64,000 bases of DNA from Arachis hypogaea (GCF_003086295.3 NC_092054.1:56025546-56089545), one strand, 5' to 3'. Counted from the first letter of the stretch, positions 30,350-43,700 are shown. Numbers and translations are program-made. The notes: a model not told the origin generated them from the sequence alone.

Positions 30350-31063
30350 AAAAGTGCATGAAGTTGCAGAACTGCGTGAGAAAGGATTATCTAATTTGGC
30401 ACTTCTATAGTCTGTGGAAGTACTCCTACAATTTGCACGTGTATTGAGGTATGAACAAAATATATTACCAACTCTAATTAAATTATATAAAGAGATATAT
30501 GTTTTATTTTATTTTATTTTATTTTATTTTTGGCGAATTGCTGCTTTTAATCTGATATTACAATTGGGATTGCTCGAGATGAATATTTTGGGCATAAAGA
30601 CTATTTTAAATTCTTATGTGAGACGGTAGAAGTTGGTAATGATTACTATCTTCTTGGCTCTGATTAATTATAAAAGGAGAAGTAAGTTGATTAATGTTAA
30701 CAATGTAGTGATAATTATAACATTATGTTGATCGTAGTAATAGTTTTTGTTCATAATTCATAACTATTAGTTTAGATTACTTAATTGTTTAGTTGATGAC
30801 AATTTTTTTTCTATTGGTTCTGGTGTTGCTCTATATTTATACATCTATTTTCTGCAGTTAATTTTACACTTTCAAGTACCTAGAATTCATGACTTGGATT
30901 TAAGAACACTTATAGTTTGGTATAAAATGGCACACTTATTTATGCTAAGTGTCCTTTTTATTTTGTTTTCAGATAGATAGCAATGAGTATATTTGGTGGA
31001 AGACTAATGCTAGAGAGACAATGGAAGAACTAATTGATAGAGGGCTTAAGTTTTTAGACTAGT
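30350..31063 (+). pseudogene. Two exon-like fragments of an unidentified gene
   Basis: Around 30355-30450 a frame reads HEVAELREKGLSNLALL, a stop, then SVEVLLQFARVLR, and is followed by GT. At 30973-31063, after a strong acceptor (TTTTGTTTTCAG), a frame reads SNEYIWWKTNARETMEEL and IDRGLKFLD and then stops. The two have the look of consecutive exons of one helical protein. I do not recognise the family. A TTTTATTTTA repeat lies between them at about 30505-30530. Confidence 0.35.
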
Positions 31064-31423
31064 ATATTTCTGTTCATAAAAACCTTTGTTGCTAATTGTT
31101 TACAATTATATAAAGAGCAGTGTATTATAGATGTGCTGAAGTGTAACTCTATTCATTTTATAAAAGCTAATTTAATTTTACTTATCTTCTTTTTATTTTA
31201 ATGTGAGATGTATGTATGAATATTCAAAATTTTGATTATTCTAATATTTTTGGTTCATTATAAATATATTTGTTTAAGGATAAATTTTATTATTTGAAGA
31301 ATATTATATAGTATTATTGTGTATTAATTTTTATGTTATAATATTTGACTAATTTAATTAAAAATGCAAGATTATATATAATCATATTACTTAATATTAG
31401 GTTATAGACAAAAAATTATTAGA

Positions 31424-31778
31424 ATATATATTAAAAAAATTGACGGACATAAGGCTATACTTATATAGGGTAGTTATGGTATACAATGTGGCTATGCTTT
31501 AAAGGTAATGCATTAACAAAGATAAGTGTAGCCTATTCTGATAAACATGGAAGCTGAAATGCGTGGCCTTTGGTCCTAAATAACATCACTTGAAAAGCTA
31601 AAAGTGTAGCTTTTGGTACAGAAAAGTGTAGCTTTTGAGAATAGGCAACGGCTGAATAGGCATTCCCTACTAAAATGTCTCCATAGCCAAAAAAGCGTAA
31701 CTTTTTCCTAAGGCATCATTTTTTTTAACTTTTAGCTACACTTTTCAAGTGTGGCTGAATGGATGTTTTTCTTGTAGT
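31424..31778 (+). repeat. CACTA-type subterminal repeats and terminus
   Basis: Copies and inverted copies of AAAAGTGTAGCTTTT occur at about 31586, 31618 and 31732, and GCGTGGCC-type words at about 31560. The terminus TTCTTGTAGT is at 31769-31778. Transposase binds such subterminal repeats in CACTA elements. Confidence 0.6.
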
Positions 31779-33255
31779 TCCTTTATCTTCATATGTGCAA
31801 ATTCATCCAAGACTTCGTTGCCAACTCTAACTTGGTTTTGTCTCCTTGTTTGTTTGTTTGTTCGTTCGTTGTCACCAGTCTGCGATGCTGTTTATGATGT
31901 GCGCCGCTTTGTAAATCTGCTTCTTCTTTCTTATATTTATCATTTTACTTTTTATTTTTAACCTTTTTACTTCCAAAAATATGTTATATGTATAATAAAT
32001 GAAATCTTGTTTTGTGAATTTAGATTAAATTATAGTTTATAATTTTTTCTTTTAAAAAAAAGAACTAGGTAGAAAAAAGATGAAGGGATTGAGATGATAA
32101 AAATAAAGAGATTGAAAATGATAAAATAAAATTTTTAATATAATTTTTATTTTATCTATCATGATTTTCATACATAAATATATCTTTATATATGTACCTA
32201 TTTTATTGTTCATGTCTTTGTCTCTCCATTTTAACTTTTGAAATCAAAAAAATAAAACAAATACACTTTAATAGAATATATACATATATAGTATTATTTT
32301 ATTAGGAATGACAAAAATCTCCACAAAAATTTAACAGAAACCCACAAAATTTTTATGAAATAGAGACCTGGTCCGTCTTTCGCAAATAATAAATGGAAAT
32401 AAAGACGAGGTAATTCGATGTATGTGTCCCATGAGGACCTGCCGAATTCTCACAACTAGTGAGAAATTTCTAAAATGCTCACACTTATTTATAAATGTTA
32501 TGATCTATTACTTTGTTGAAAATTATTTCTATTTCATTTTCTTTTAATGTGTATGTTGGAGATTTTATATAGATGTATATTATGTTAAGTTTGTGTTTGA
32601 ATTGTGTTTTAATATGATAAATTTAATTAAATTGTATTGGAATATATTATGATTGTCATAACTTTTTTAAAAAAAATTTAAAAATTACCTATAGATACCC
32701 GACAATATCTGCCTCTTCCGCAGGGAGAATTAAACGAGGATCCGTAACAAAGATGAGACGAGGACGTACAACATTCACTATAAAAAAATACGCCGATTAC
32801 CATCGAATTTAGTGGCTTACATTAGCGTTGCATTTACCCACGGAGTCAGCAACAATTTTCTTGTGAGATTCGTCATACCAAATAGTTATCGGTGAATAAT
32901 CGTTTTCGACGGTAAAATCGCCGGTAAATATTTGACAGAAACATTAGGCAAATAGGCGCCAAATATAGCGTTGGAATTATCATGAGAAAAATATAATGAT
33001 AGACACGATTAATGAAACACTGCATTTTGATGACCCACAATGTGTTATCCTCAAATTTATTTGTCAATAAATTTAATGATATACCGACGAATGAAGTAGA
33101 GAAAGGTTATCCATTCCATGGATACCCATTGTCTAATTGTCATTCTTTTTCAATAGAAGGAATATGAACAAGAACATCAATAATTAATGATTAATCACAA
33201 CTAATTAACATGAAGTTGTATTTAATTTATCGATAATATTAGAAAAATAAAAAAA
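31779..33255. other. A/T-rich stretch without a recognised gene
   Basis: Holds a short TTTG/TTCG microsatellite (about 31848-31870) and A/T-rich runs. At 32776 a CACTATAAAAAAATACGCCG sequence resembles a CACTA start but has no partner. Nothing coding is supported. Confidence 0.35.
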
Positions 33256-33650
33256 ATTCAGAGTTTATCTTATTTAATATTTATTAATTATTATAATAAT
33301 TTAATGGTTTAATTATTCTGTTGGTCTTTATAGTTTTGTGAAATTTTTAATTAGGTCCCTATACTTTTTTTTCCTTTTAATTGGGTCTCTACACCAAATT
33401 TTTTTAATTAGATCCCTCTTGGTAGTAATTGACTTAATTGTATAGAGACCCAACAAAAAAAAATTTGGAGCAGGGACTCAAATATAAGGAAAAAAAAGTG
33501 TAGGGACTCAATCGAAAAAAAAAGGTACAGAAATCCAATTAAAAGAAAAAAAAGTATAGGGATCTAATTAAAAATTTCGTAAAACAATAGGAGCCAATAG
33601 AGTAATTAAACCTAATTTAAATATTAAATAAGATAAATTTTAATTATTTT
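33256..33650. mobile_element. Foldback MITE
   Basis: The two halves are inverted copies. GGTTTAATTATTCTGTTGG at 33306 matches the reverse complement of the stretch ending at 33612, and the pairing continues outward through TTTATCTTATTTAATATTTA on the left and AAATATTAAATAAGATAAA on the right, with a ~17-bp extra piece on the left. The inner arms contain AATTAGGTCCCTATAC and its inverse. Non-coding. Confidence 0.65.
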
Positions 33651-34017
33651 TTATTAATTTTTTTTAGATATAAAATATTTGGGTAAATTTATAAGTCAAA
33701 ATACAGATGTTGTATAAGGTTTATTAAGGAAGTGCTTTTTTTTTTTTCAAAGATAATAGATTATATTTCATTAATTATTGAAAAATAAAATACAAAAATG
33801 TCCAAAAGTAGGGCAGCATAATAAAAGGTGGGGATTTCCCAAAAACACTACACTGAAGGTATTCATCCAACAGTGCGTGGTCGAAAGAAAAACGAAGAAA
33901 AATCTTAAAGAAGAAAGAATGATAAATCAAATTGAATGAAACTAAGAGTTTGCCTCATGGAGAAGACGACCTTAATTGGGAGTTCTTTGGATTTCACGGA
34001 GCAACTTGACAGAGTTT

Positions 34018-34382
34018 GCTAGAATGGCACCTTCAAAAATCAACTGGTTGCGAGCTTTCCAAAAGTTTCAGCAAATGATGGCAAGCAATTGAGGATTACG
34101 GTCAGTATTCTTCAACGGATTAAGCATCTCTGTTAATGCAGTCCACCGTATCCAAAAGTTGTTAGGACTCTGAGGGGGAAGACAGTCATGAAGATAACTC
34201 TGAGACTATACATCTTTAATTATAGAGCAATCTATCAAACAATGAGTGACTGTTTCTGTTGTTTCATGACAGCAGGGGCATATTGGTGATATAAATGGGA
34301 TGCGGTGATAAATCTGAGCAAGCATCGGAAGCCGGCCATTGAGAGCTTTTTAGATAAATAACTTAATTTTGCGAAGTAAATT
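34018..34382 (-). pseudogene. Decayed zf-RVT / LINE-type fragment
   Basis: The minus strand reads KALNGRLPMLAQIYHRIP, then CPCCHETTETVTHCLIDCS and later NNFWIRWTALTEML and ICWNFWKARNQLIFEG. The order GRLP - CPCCxxxxETxxHCLxxC - FWxxRN is that of the zf-RVT zinc-binding domain and following segment at the end of plant L1-type LINEs. Stops occur at ~34355 and ~34225. The reverse transcriptase domain is not present. Confidence 0.6.
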
Positions 34383-35069
34383 TAACTTCTATAGATTAAT
34401 CCACGACTTTTTCTGTTGTATATAATTAGGACAAAGCTCTAGAGACGAATAGTAAAATTAATAGGTAATTTTATAACCTGAAACTGTATCATATTACTTA
34501 GATTTATTCAAATCCAGTGTTTATAGTAAACTAAAAAAAACTATTTTATCAAGATACCGTCTCTTAGCTTACGCAATAATAGCAGTGCACGTAGCAAAGA
34601 AGTAACAGTGTCTTGTAGCATGAATAAGAACGAGTAACGCTAATAATTAATTAATACGAAATATTGTCAGTAACCAGGACCGGCTATCATGTTATAATTC
34701 TCATTAATACTAAGTCAAAATAAAGAGGCTTTCTAGAAATGTGATCTAATATTAATTAAATGAAATTTTTTTGACAGTAATATTAATTAAATGAAATTCA
34801 TACCATACCAAACGTCTCAAAATTTGTATCAATTTGGCAAACAATTTTGGGGTGTAATTTTTGAATGTATTTAATTAAGAGTTTCTACTAATAATTGATA
34901 AGAAATTATTGGTGTAGCAAATTGGTGTATATAAAATATTATTTTTCGTTTTAGAAATTTTTATTTTTAATATTAAAATTTTTTAAAAAATTTTATTACT
35001 AACAAGAACTTTTTTGTGTACACAAAAGTATATATGGTATGCCAATTAAAAATAAGCAGAAAAAAACCA
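34383..35069. other. A/T-rich intergenic sequence
   Basis: No gene or repeat family recognised. A short ATATTAATTAAATGAAATT direct repeat occurs at about 34749 and 34781. Confidence 0.4.
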
Positions 35070-35247
35070 ACTTGGGTTGGTCGAGTGGTCAGCTAACTCG
35101 TCCGCTTAATCAAATGTTGGAGGTTCGAATCCTGCCTTGTGCATACAGCAACCCATTAGCCAGCGACAGACCCTTAAATGAAGCTCTGATTCGCGACGGA
35201 TTAATTCTTATTGGGGGATACCGTGGGTAACCAAAAAAAAAAAAAAT
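35070..35247 (+). mobile_element. tRNA-derived SINE
   Basis: The sequence has pol III internal promoter boxes, an A-box-like GGTTGGTCGAGTGG (about 35083) and the B box GGTTCGAATCC (35130-35140). An unrelated body follows, ending GGATACCGTGGGTAACC and a poly-A run (35234-35247). The tRNA fold is not complete. This is the layout of plant tRNA-derived SINEs. I could not fix the target duplication. Confidence 0.8.
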
Positions 35248-35916
35248 TAAAAGTACTATTTTATCAACTTGGAATGAATAGAATAGTTCAATTCAAGCAC
35301 ATCATCTTCTCCTTTTTCCTGTGAAAATGACGCATTGATTCCGCTATTCAAAACACAAGTTTAGAAATTCAACATCCACCGCGTTTTGAGATGGAAAAAA
35401 AAGGGCATGTAGTGAAGTCATTAGGATAAGATAATTAATTATATTATGAGAAAGTAGAAAGGTCAACACACCGCCAGCCAATTTTAACAACTTATTTAAA
35501 AGTTAATTTTAAAATTTTTTAAAAATTAAAATTTGAATAACCAGAATTAATAACATTTTGAATAATTAAGATTAGGTAAAATAAACTCCTTTAAACACCT
35601 ACGAAAAAATTGCTGCGTGGATAGGAGCTCTCTTGTTGCGTCAACCAGCCGTCGCGCAAATACTGTATTGCCGCTGTATCTCTGCCTCCACAGTACGTCA
35701 TGCCGTCGCCGTTGGAGGGAGTTATCGCGCGAATTGCGTGTGCATTCCTTCACGTCCTTCACGTCACCGCGGCAGAGAGTTCTTGCACGGGTGACGCGAC
35801 TCCCGTGAAGCTACTCTTGCTGCTCGCCGTTCCTCGTGTCATGGCATCGCTGTCGCCGCTGCAGGCCATTAGAGAAAGCAGCAACTATAAGAAACCTCGA
35901 GACTATAGTACAACTA
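35248..35916. other. Unassigned stretch with a GC-rich block
   Basis: A/T-rich at first, then GC-rich from about 35610 to 35870 (GCCGTCGCGC, CGTCACCGCGG). Open frames here show no motif. With 37560-37880 it flanks the tandem repeat and may belong to one old element. Confidence 0.3.
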
Positions 35917-37530
35917 AAAGAAACATCCAATCTCTAACGAAAGAAACATCCTCTAATTTAGAAAAGAATGATAAACTACTATTTTACGGTTTAATTTGTA
36001 TTGAATTGAGTGGATTTTATCCATTATTCTCACACTTATTCATATAATTCGCATGTTTTACATTTTTCTTCCTAATTTTGTACTATGATTGAAAACATGC
36101 TTCTTTGACCTTAAATTTGCTAATTTTAATCCCCTCTTATTACCATTCGATGCCGTGATATATTTGTTAAGTGTTTTCAGGGTTTATAGAGCAGGAATGG
36201 CTTAGAGGATGGAAAAGAAGCATGCAAAAGTGGAAGGAACACAAGAAATTAAGGATTTCAGAATCTGGTAGCGACGCGCACGCATGGACGACGCGTACGC
36301 GTGACCAGTGCCGAGTCCAAGCGACGCGTACGCGTGACAGAGCGTCACGTGCTGCAATTACAGAAAACGTTGGGGGCGATTTTTGGGCTGCTTTTGACCC
36401 AGTTTCAGGCCCGAAAATACAGATTAGAAGCTACAGAGTGAAGCTGGTGGAAAGGGGGGATCATTCAATCACATTCATTCACACAATTATTAGGTTTAGA
36501 TGTAGTTTTCTAGAGAGAGAGGCTCTCTCCTCTCTCTAGGTTTTAGGGTTTTTAGTCTTCTTCTTAGATTCAGATTTTCACCTTGATTTAATTTAGTTTC
36601 TCTTCTACTTTTATTTGTTCTAGTATTTTGATTTATCTATTTCTCTTGTTGATTTCTTTATGTTGCCAATTTAGTTTATGAATTTTTCTTGTTTCCTTTA
36701 ATCAATATTAATGCAATTTATGTTTTCATGTTTATGATTGCTTTCTTTAATTTGTTATTATTGTTTCCTCTTGCAATTGTTAGTCTTAAATTTTGATATG
36801 CCTTATTAGTTTTCTATGTTTTCATTTCATGCCTTCCAAGTATTTGATAAAATGCTTGGGTGAGTTTTAAATTAGATTTTTATGTTCTTGACTTGGATTG
36901 ATTAATTAGAGACTCTTGAGTTGTCAGTCTCTTGTTGATTGGTAATTGAAGATTACCGGTTAGCTTGAACTTCACTAAATTTAGTCTCTGACTATGGGTT
37001 GACTAGGATTTGTGAATTCAAGTTGATTGTATGCACTTGACTTTCTTTCATTGGTTAGAGGTTAACTAAGTGAAGGCAATTTACATTTACCGTCACAATT
37101 GACGATTATAATTAGGATATGACTTCTAATTCTCAATCCTTGCCAAGAGTTTTCTTAGTTATTTGTTTATTTTTCTCGCAATCTATATTTATTTATTCCG
37201 TATTTCAAAAACCCCAAAAATATACTTTCCCATAACCAATAATAAACATACTTCCCTGCAATTTCTTGAGAGACGACCCGAAGTTTAAATACTTTGGTTT
37301 TTATTAGGTTTGCTTAAGTGACAAATAATCTATACGTTGATTGAGATTTAATTGTCGGTTTAGAACTATACTTGCAACGCGATAATTTTTGTGAAAATCT
37401 TTACCAACATTTTTTCTCCGTCAAAGAAGCATCTACTATTTCAACATAGAAACTTCCACTAATTTAGAAAAAAGAAACGTTCACTAATTCAAGAAGAAAA
37501 CATCCAATAATTCGAAAAATAAACATTCGA
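35917..37530. repeat. Degenerate ~24-bp tandem repeat split by a solo LTR
   Basis: About seven units of the form GAAACATCCACTAATTTAGAAAA lie at 35917-35969 and 37424-37530. If the solo LTR is removed they are continuous. Confidence 0.65.
35970..37423 (+). mobile_element. Solo LTR of an E-related family
   Basis: 1454 bp from TGATAAACTACTATTT to CTCCGTCA, with target duplication AAGAA on both sides (35965-35969, 37424-37428). CGATGCCGTGATATATTTG, GGAATGGCTTAGAGGATGGAAAAG and GAGACGACCCGAAGTTT correspond to the E LTR. GACGCGTACGCGTGAC palindromes at 36269-36350 replace the ACGCGATCGCGT type of E. No interior remains, so it arose by LTR-LTR recombination. Confidence 0.9.
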
Positions 37531-38730
37531 AGATGAGAATACATCAATTTCATGTTCTGTAAAAAAAAAAAGGGGGAAATGGAGCAAGAATCAACTACAT
37601 GCAGCGTTCTAGTGAAATTAGTGGTGACAAAAGCGATGTTAACTAGTGAAATCGATGGTGACGATAATTTCATTCCCGGCACAGCACTCGCGAGGGTGGT
37701 AGCTGGTGAACGGTTGGTCCTGGTCACCGTTGGCCATGCGGGATAGTGACGGTGCCCCGGAATTCTGCTCATGGAGTTGTCCTCATCGTCTTCAGCGTGG
37801 TCGATAGCACTCCTTGATGTAACGTAGACCATTGGTGGGTTTCGAACGGCGACAGACGGCGGCGGCGTGAGGTGGGAGTCTCGTGTAAGAATGAAAATTA
37901 GAAATAGGGTTGTTTTTGGAGTGTATTTTGTTTCGTTAGACTTTTTATCGTAGCCTAGTAAAATTGGCAGAGTTATTGGCTAGTCCCTTAGATAATTATC
38001 TAACAAAATTATTATATTATTATAATAAGGTGGAATGCGAATATCACAGATAACTTTTTTTTTTAGAAAAATATTTAGACCCTACACTTTCTATTAATAT
38101 TAACTAATATTTTGGGTTGACATCTAATTTTTATACTATTAAAGTTTAATTTAAAACTTATAATTTAATTTTTAAAATTTAAAATTGATTAAAAATTAAA
38201 TAAAAATAATAAATTTTATTGTTTATATAATATGTAATATTTCTTTTAGATAAAAAAAAATTGGTCTACCACCGCTAGCTAAACTTAATTATAAAAAGTT
38301 TTAACAGAACCTTTCATGTTTTCTAATTTCTTAGTTTTAAGCGTTTTAATATTTAGGGAAAATAATGTACATATAACATATATAGTCTCTGAGCATTGAT
38401 TTTATGGTTACCGCGCGCTCTTACTAAATAAAATAGACAGTAGAATTTTAGTGAATCTGTGCAGTGTCTCTACTTTAAGTGCAAAATACCCTTTTGTATT
38501 AAGATTAAAAACTAAAGAGACAATACCCTTGACTATACATTTCTGTTTTCTCTTTTCAACTCCTTCGTCCCAGTGTTTTAAAATAGTCCCACTCGAGGGT
38601 ATAATATAAGTTATTTAAGTAAAACAAATACTTATTAATGGGTGATAGGCACCGCAACCATCCAAAGGTATTATTTATGTATATGTAGTATATACTTGGA
38701 AGTAATGACGAAAGACGAAGACGCGTCTAA
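37531..38730. other. Unassigned stretch
   Basis: GC-rich to about 37880 (short open frames on both strands, no recognised motif), then A/T-rich. No gene supported. Confidence 0.35.
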
Positions 38731-40475
38731 GGGTTTGAATTTCTACCCATAAAAAAAAAAATGGTTTCCTATGATAAAATTATTTAAAACACTAAAAATT
38801 CACTAAAAATTTTAAATTACCTTTTTTTAACTCTAATCTCAACACTTTTTTTTTTCAAATTTCAATCCTTCAATTACTTAAACATTTTAAATTATTTTTT
38901 TTAACTTTAATCTCAATATTCTTTTTCTAAATTTCAATAATTTCTTTTATTCTTTTAATGGATTTTACCATCTCTTTTACCAACATCACTATCTTACTCC
39001 ACCTTCAAAGATAAAAGAAACTTCAGTGATGCACTACTTGCTGCTAGGGACTGCATCCCGTCCTCCACGTCTTCCTGCATCACCTCCTGGTAGAAAGTGT
39101 CGCATGTGCACCACCTGAAAAGATCCATGATTCTTCACGACATCGAATGCGTCGTGGACGGTGGCGAATGTAAGGCCTAAGATTTTTAGAAAATAAATAA
39201 TGAATTCTTTATATTTATATATATGGTTTTATTTTTAGAAAGTTGTCTTTACTAAAAAGTAAATAAACTAAAGATATAAGACTTCAAATTTTAAATTAAT
39301 TCGAATTTATATAAATTTCAATTATAATTAGATATTTTTGATTCATTGAAATTAATTCTTTGGATTCTTGCTTAGTTAAAATTAAAAACTTTAGTAACTG
39401 GAGATAAAAGAGAGTTTTATATATAATTTAAATTAAATAATAAAAATTTTTAATTAATTTTATGAATAAAGAAAAACTTATTTGATTACTTCTAATTTTA
39501 AAATTAGATATTTGCTTGAAAAATTAATTAGCAAATTGATTAAATAAAATGGCATTTTTAAAAAAATTTTATTGGTCAGAATTTTGCTTTTTATAACTAT
39601 TCTATTCCCTAATATTTACTAAAAATATTTAAACCCTAATTATTCTAAATCTAATCACCGCCTCACCGCTTCACCCACCACCATTCCTTTCCCTTTACTC
39701 CACCCATATACACTCTGTAACATCACTCACACACAGAGAAATGACGAAAAGAGAAATAGAGGAGAGGAACGAGGGAGAAGGAGAAGGGGGGCAGGGAGTC
39801 GCATCGCCACCGCGCCATCGCGGCTAGCTCATGCCGCCGTGCTCCTTGCCGCCGTTGTTGAGGTCACCACGCTTCGCGTCGCTGGAGGAGCTTCGCGCCA
39901 GTCATGTCGTGCTTCTTGGTCGTTGTTAAGCAGAGACGCGAGAGGAGAGAAGGTCGCCGGGAGGAGGAAGGGACCGCTGGGTGGCGCCGCACCTTGCCTC
40001 CGTCGCCGTCGGTTTTGCGTGGTCGTGGTGAGGAGCGTGGATGAGAGTTCGTGGAGGAGAGAGGGAGAGCTAGAGAAGGAGGACGAGACGTGTGAGAATG
40101 GTGATGCACAGAGGAGAAACCGTTCCTCTACCGCCGCTATCGCCGGAATTCCTGGTCGCCGTCGTCGTTCATGGTGAGTTAGTCGTGCCCTAGCTACCAG
40201 AACCACTATTTCTGAACCCTATTTGCTTTGTAACAATCTTGTATTTGCTTCTGATGTTCCTGGATCTCTTGCGTTTTTGGAGTTGTCACAACTGAAGCTT
40301 GTCACCGGAGAAGACGAGCTGCTGCGCCATCCCCTTCGTTCTAACCCCGAACCTCCAATTTGTAATCCTGTAACCCTTCTGTTCATGTTCTGTTTAACAC
40401 CTTATTTCTCTGTTATGTTTTAATCTTAATTTTCATAGTTGATGTCTCTATTTTAGTATCGCTGAGTTTTGCTGG

Positions 40476-40788
40476 TGTGGAAACTCATGCTCTGAGTGCA
40501 GAGTTTGTGAAGGTGAGTGAGAAGAGTTGGGAGAGAGAACTTAGAACATGCAGAATCAGAAATGAGAGAATGGAATTAATGATGAATCACACCCAATTCA
40601 GTTTGTACAATGGTGTTTATATACACAACTAAAAATGTAACTGCCTTCTAACTATAGCTAACAAACTCAGATTAACATCTAACTCTAGTTAAGTTATTCA
40701 GTACTTAAATAGCAGTTGCAACATAACTGCCTCTGTAGTGCATCACTCTATTTCTTCTATTGCTGGTGAATGAGCTCTATTGTCCACA
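40476..40788 (-). repeat. Copia 3' LTR
   Basis: It carries the same sequence as 45449-45762. The inner flank on the minus strand, ACGGGGGGA, is the polypurine tract (40789-40797). Confidence 0.9.
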
Positions 40789-43700
40789 TCCCCCCGTAAG
40801 CTAGGAGCATGGAAATTCACCATTCCTAGCTTGGAGTGAAAGGTGCTAAAGGGTCCAGGAGCCAATGCTTTGGTAAAGACGTCGGCTAATTGATTAGCTG
40901 AAGTAACGGGAAGAAGCTTGATCATCCCACATTGAGCCTAGTCACGTACAACATGGCAGTCAATTTCGATATGTTTGGTACGTTCATGGAAGACAGGATC
41001 TGCAGCAATATGCAAAGCTGATTTATTGTCACAGGAGATGCGAAGGCCTAGACAACGGAAGTCTGAAGTCAGCAAGCACATAAGAGAGCCAAAGACCTTC
41101 ACATGTGGCCAAGGCCAGGGCGCGATACTCAGCCTCAGCAGATGATCTAGCCACAATTTTCTGTTTTTTACTCTTCCAAGAAATTAGGGACTTTCCAAAG
41201 AAGAAACAAAAACCAGAAACTGAGCGCCTTGAGTCTGGACAGCTGCCCCAATCGGAATCTGTAAATGCTGTGAGAGAAAGATCTGGAGAAAGAGGAAAGA
41301 GAACAACATTGGCGGGTGATTGCTTGAGATAACGAAGAATATGCAAAGCTGCCTTGAAATGAGAATCAGTAGCACAGTCAAGATATTGACTGAGTTTGCT
41401 TACCGCAAAGGTAATATCTGGCCTAGTGTTGGTGAAATAAACGAGTCTTCCATTATTCTTCGATAGGCAGTAAAGTCCTCCAGCTTCGAACCAGTAGTTC
41501 TTGAAAGTTTCATTGTGTAATCAATTGGAGTTGATGCGGGTTTGGCATCCTCGAGATGAAACTCCTTCAAGAGCTCCAAAGTGTACTTGCGTTGATAAAG
41601 AGCAAAACCTTGAGTGCTTCTAGCAATCTCCATACCCAAGAAGAATTTGAGATTATCCAAGTCCTTAATTTTGAATCGGTCATCAAGGAGTTTCTTTATA
41701 TGTTGAATATCTGCCAAACAGTCTCCAGCTACCACCAAGTCATCAACATAGATAAGAATACAAGTGAAGCCTCGATGGGACAACCTAGTGAACAAACACG
41801 GATCAGCCTTGGATTGCAAATAACCTAATTCTGATAGAACAGAGCACAGTTTGGTGTTCTATTAACGACTTGCTTGTTTCAACCCATAGAGGGATTTTTT
41901 GAGTCTGCACACCATCCCCGGAGGTGCAGCCAGGCCCGGTGGAGGCTTCATGAAGACTTCTTCTGGCAAATCGCCATGGAGAAATGCTGTGTTCACATCC
42001 AATTGGTGCACATACCAATCTTTGGAGGCAGCAATGGCAAGTAACAAACGAAATGTAGTCATCTTTATCACCGGGCTAAATGTGTCAAAATAATCAAAAC
42101 CGAGAGTTTGGGTGAAACCCTTGGCCACCAAACGAGCCTTATACCTTTCGATGGAACCATCTTGCTTGAGCTTCACTTTGAACACCCATTTGCACCCAAT
42201 GGCCTTCTTTCCCTTGGGCAGTTTGGTCAGAATCCATGTCTTATTTTCATTTAAAGCATCAAGTTCAGCTTTAATGGCTTGTTTCCAACAGTCATCAAGA
42301 ACAGCTTGTTCATAGCTTGTAGGTTCTATGGTGTTAGTAAGTGCTATAGAAAATGCTTTGTGCTCAAGTGATAAAGATGCATAGTCCAAATAATTGGAAA
42401 TGGGGTATTTAGATGAGGGTGCAGGAGCGGTGTTAGAAGAGGTTTGAAAACAATGATACTTGTGGAGATAAGATGGTTTGTGTTTATCTCTAGTGGATCT
42501 TCTTAATGCATGTGGTGATGGAGTAGAAGTACATGGAACACTAGAATTATGAGATGCAGGTGAGACAGTGGTATTAGTGCTGCCTAAGGATGCATGAGTT
42601 GAATTAGAGGGCAAACATGAATGAGTATGAGAATGTGAGGAAGTAGGCATTATGGGATCAGAGGGAAGGTGAGTGAAATCATCAACATCATCCATGAAGT
42701 ACGAAGAAGGAGTGTTGTTTATAGTAAAATCAACCTTTCTATTGGATGATGGTGAAGGTTCAGTGTTGTGATTATGAAAGGGAAAGCAATGCTCATAGAA
42801 TTGGACATGTCTTGAGATGAAAACCTCTCTGGTTTGAACATCCATGAGTACATAGCCCTTGGTACCAATTTTAAAACCCAGAAAAACACATTTTCGAGCT
42901 CGCTTATCTAGTTTCTTTCGATGGGCAACTAAAGTGGAGGCATACGCTAAGCACCCAAGAATTTTAAAATGACTGATGTCAGGCAGTTTATTGAAAAGTT
43001 TTTCATATGAACTGCAATCATTAAGAACAGAGCTTGGTACCCGGTTCATAATGTGTACAGCATATGCGGCTGCATAATGCCAAAACTTTTTAGGTAAATT
43101 CGCGTGAAAAAGCAATGCTCTTGTCATATTTAAAATTTCTTGGTGCTTACGCTCCACCACACCATTTTGTTGAGGTGTCTCAACACAAGAGGTATGGTGA
43201 ATAATGCCTTCTTTTTGAAAGAAATCACCTAATATAAATTCTTTGTCATTGTCTGATCTTATGCATTGTATACTGCAATTGAATTGCGTTTTTATGAATT
43301 GAACACATTGTTTCAAACAAGAGGATGTCTCAGATTTATTTTGCATGAAGTACAACCAAGTAAATCTTGTTTGTCCTCAACTATAGTAAAAAAAATACTT
43401 GTGACCAACAATTGAAGGAATGTTAATGGGACCCCAGATGTCTACATGAATGAGGGAAAAATTTCTCTCTAATTGAGTGATGCTAGTGCCAAATGGAATT
43501 TTCTGTTGTTTGGCAAAGTGACAAGAGTCACAAGGCATACCAGTATCAGGACAAATCAGAAAGGGATATTTCTTTTTCATAGAACTAAGCCTATCTAAAG
43601 CTAAGTGTCCTAATATTTGATGCCAAATGCTACTGTCTCCAATGAAATGTGTGATGTTGTTTGTGTTGTGCTGTTTGCGCTGAGAGTCATGTGTAGTGTG

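Larger units (their letters stand above)
28003..31778 (+). mobile_element. Candidate CACTA-type element carrying gene fragments (right part)
   Basis: The right end, CTTTTAGCTACACTTTTC... to TTTTTCTTGTAGT at 31778, is the reverse complement of a CACTACAAGAAAA-type terminus; the last base is T instead of G. AAGTGTAGCTTTT repeats fill the inner 350 bp. Inward lie exon-like fragments of at least three genes, all on the plus strand. The left end is not visible: element C sits at 28002 and the rest would lie left of the window. CACTA elements that collect gene fragments are known in legumes (Tgm in soybean). The unity of this segment is inferred. Confidence 0.5.

Noticed and set aside
32776..32800. 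CACTATAAAAAAATACGCCG as a CACTA element start
   Set aside because: No matching inverted end or subterminal repeats were found; too short to call.
35083..35140. Possible tRNA gene
   Set aside because: A and B boxes are present but the acceptor and anticodon arms do not form, and a unique body with a poly-A tail follows. It is a SINE.
36171..36539. 122-codon frame in the solo LTR
   Set aside because: The E LTR, to which it is homologous, is not open in this frame; it is chance.
39829..40206. Overlapping Arg/Ser-rich open frames
   Set aside because: They lie inside the GC-rich leader part of the solo LTR and have no motif.
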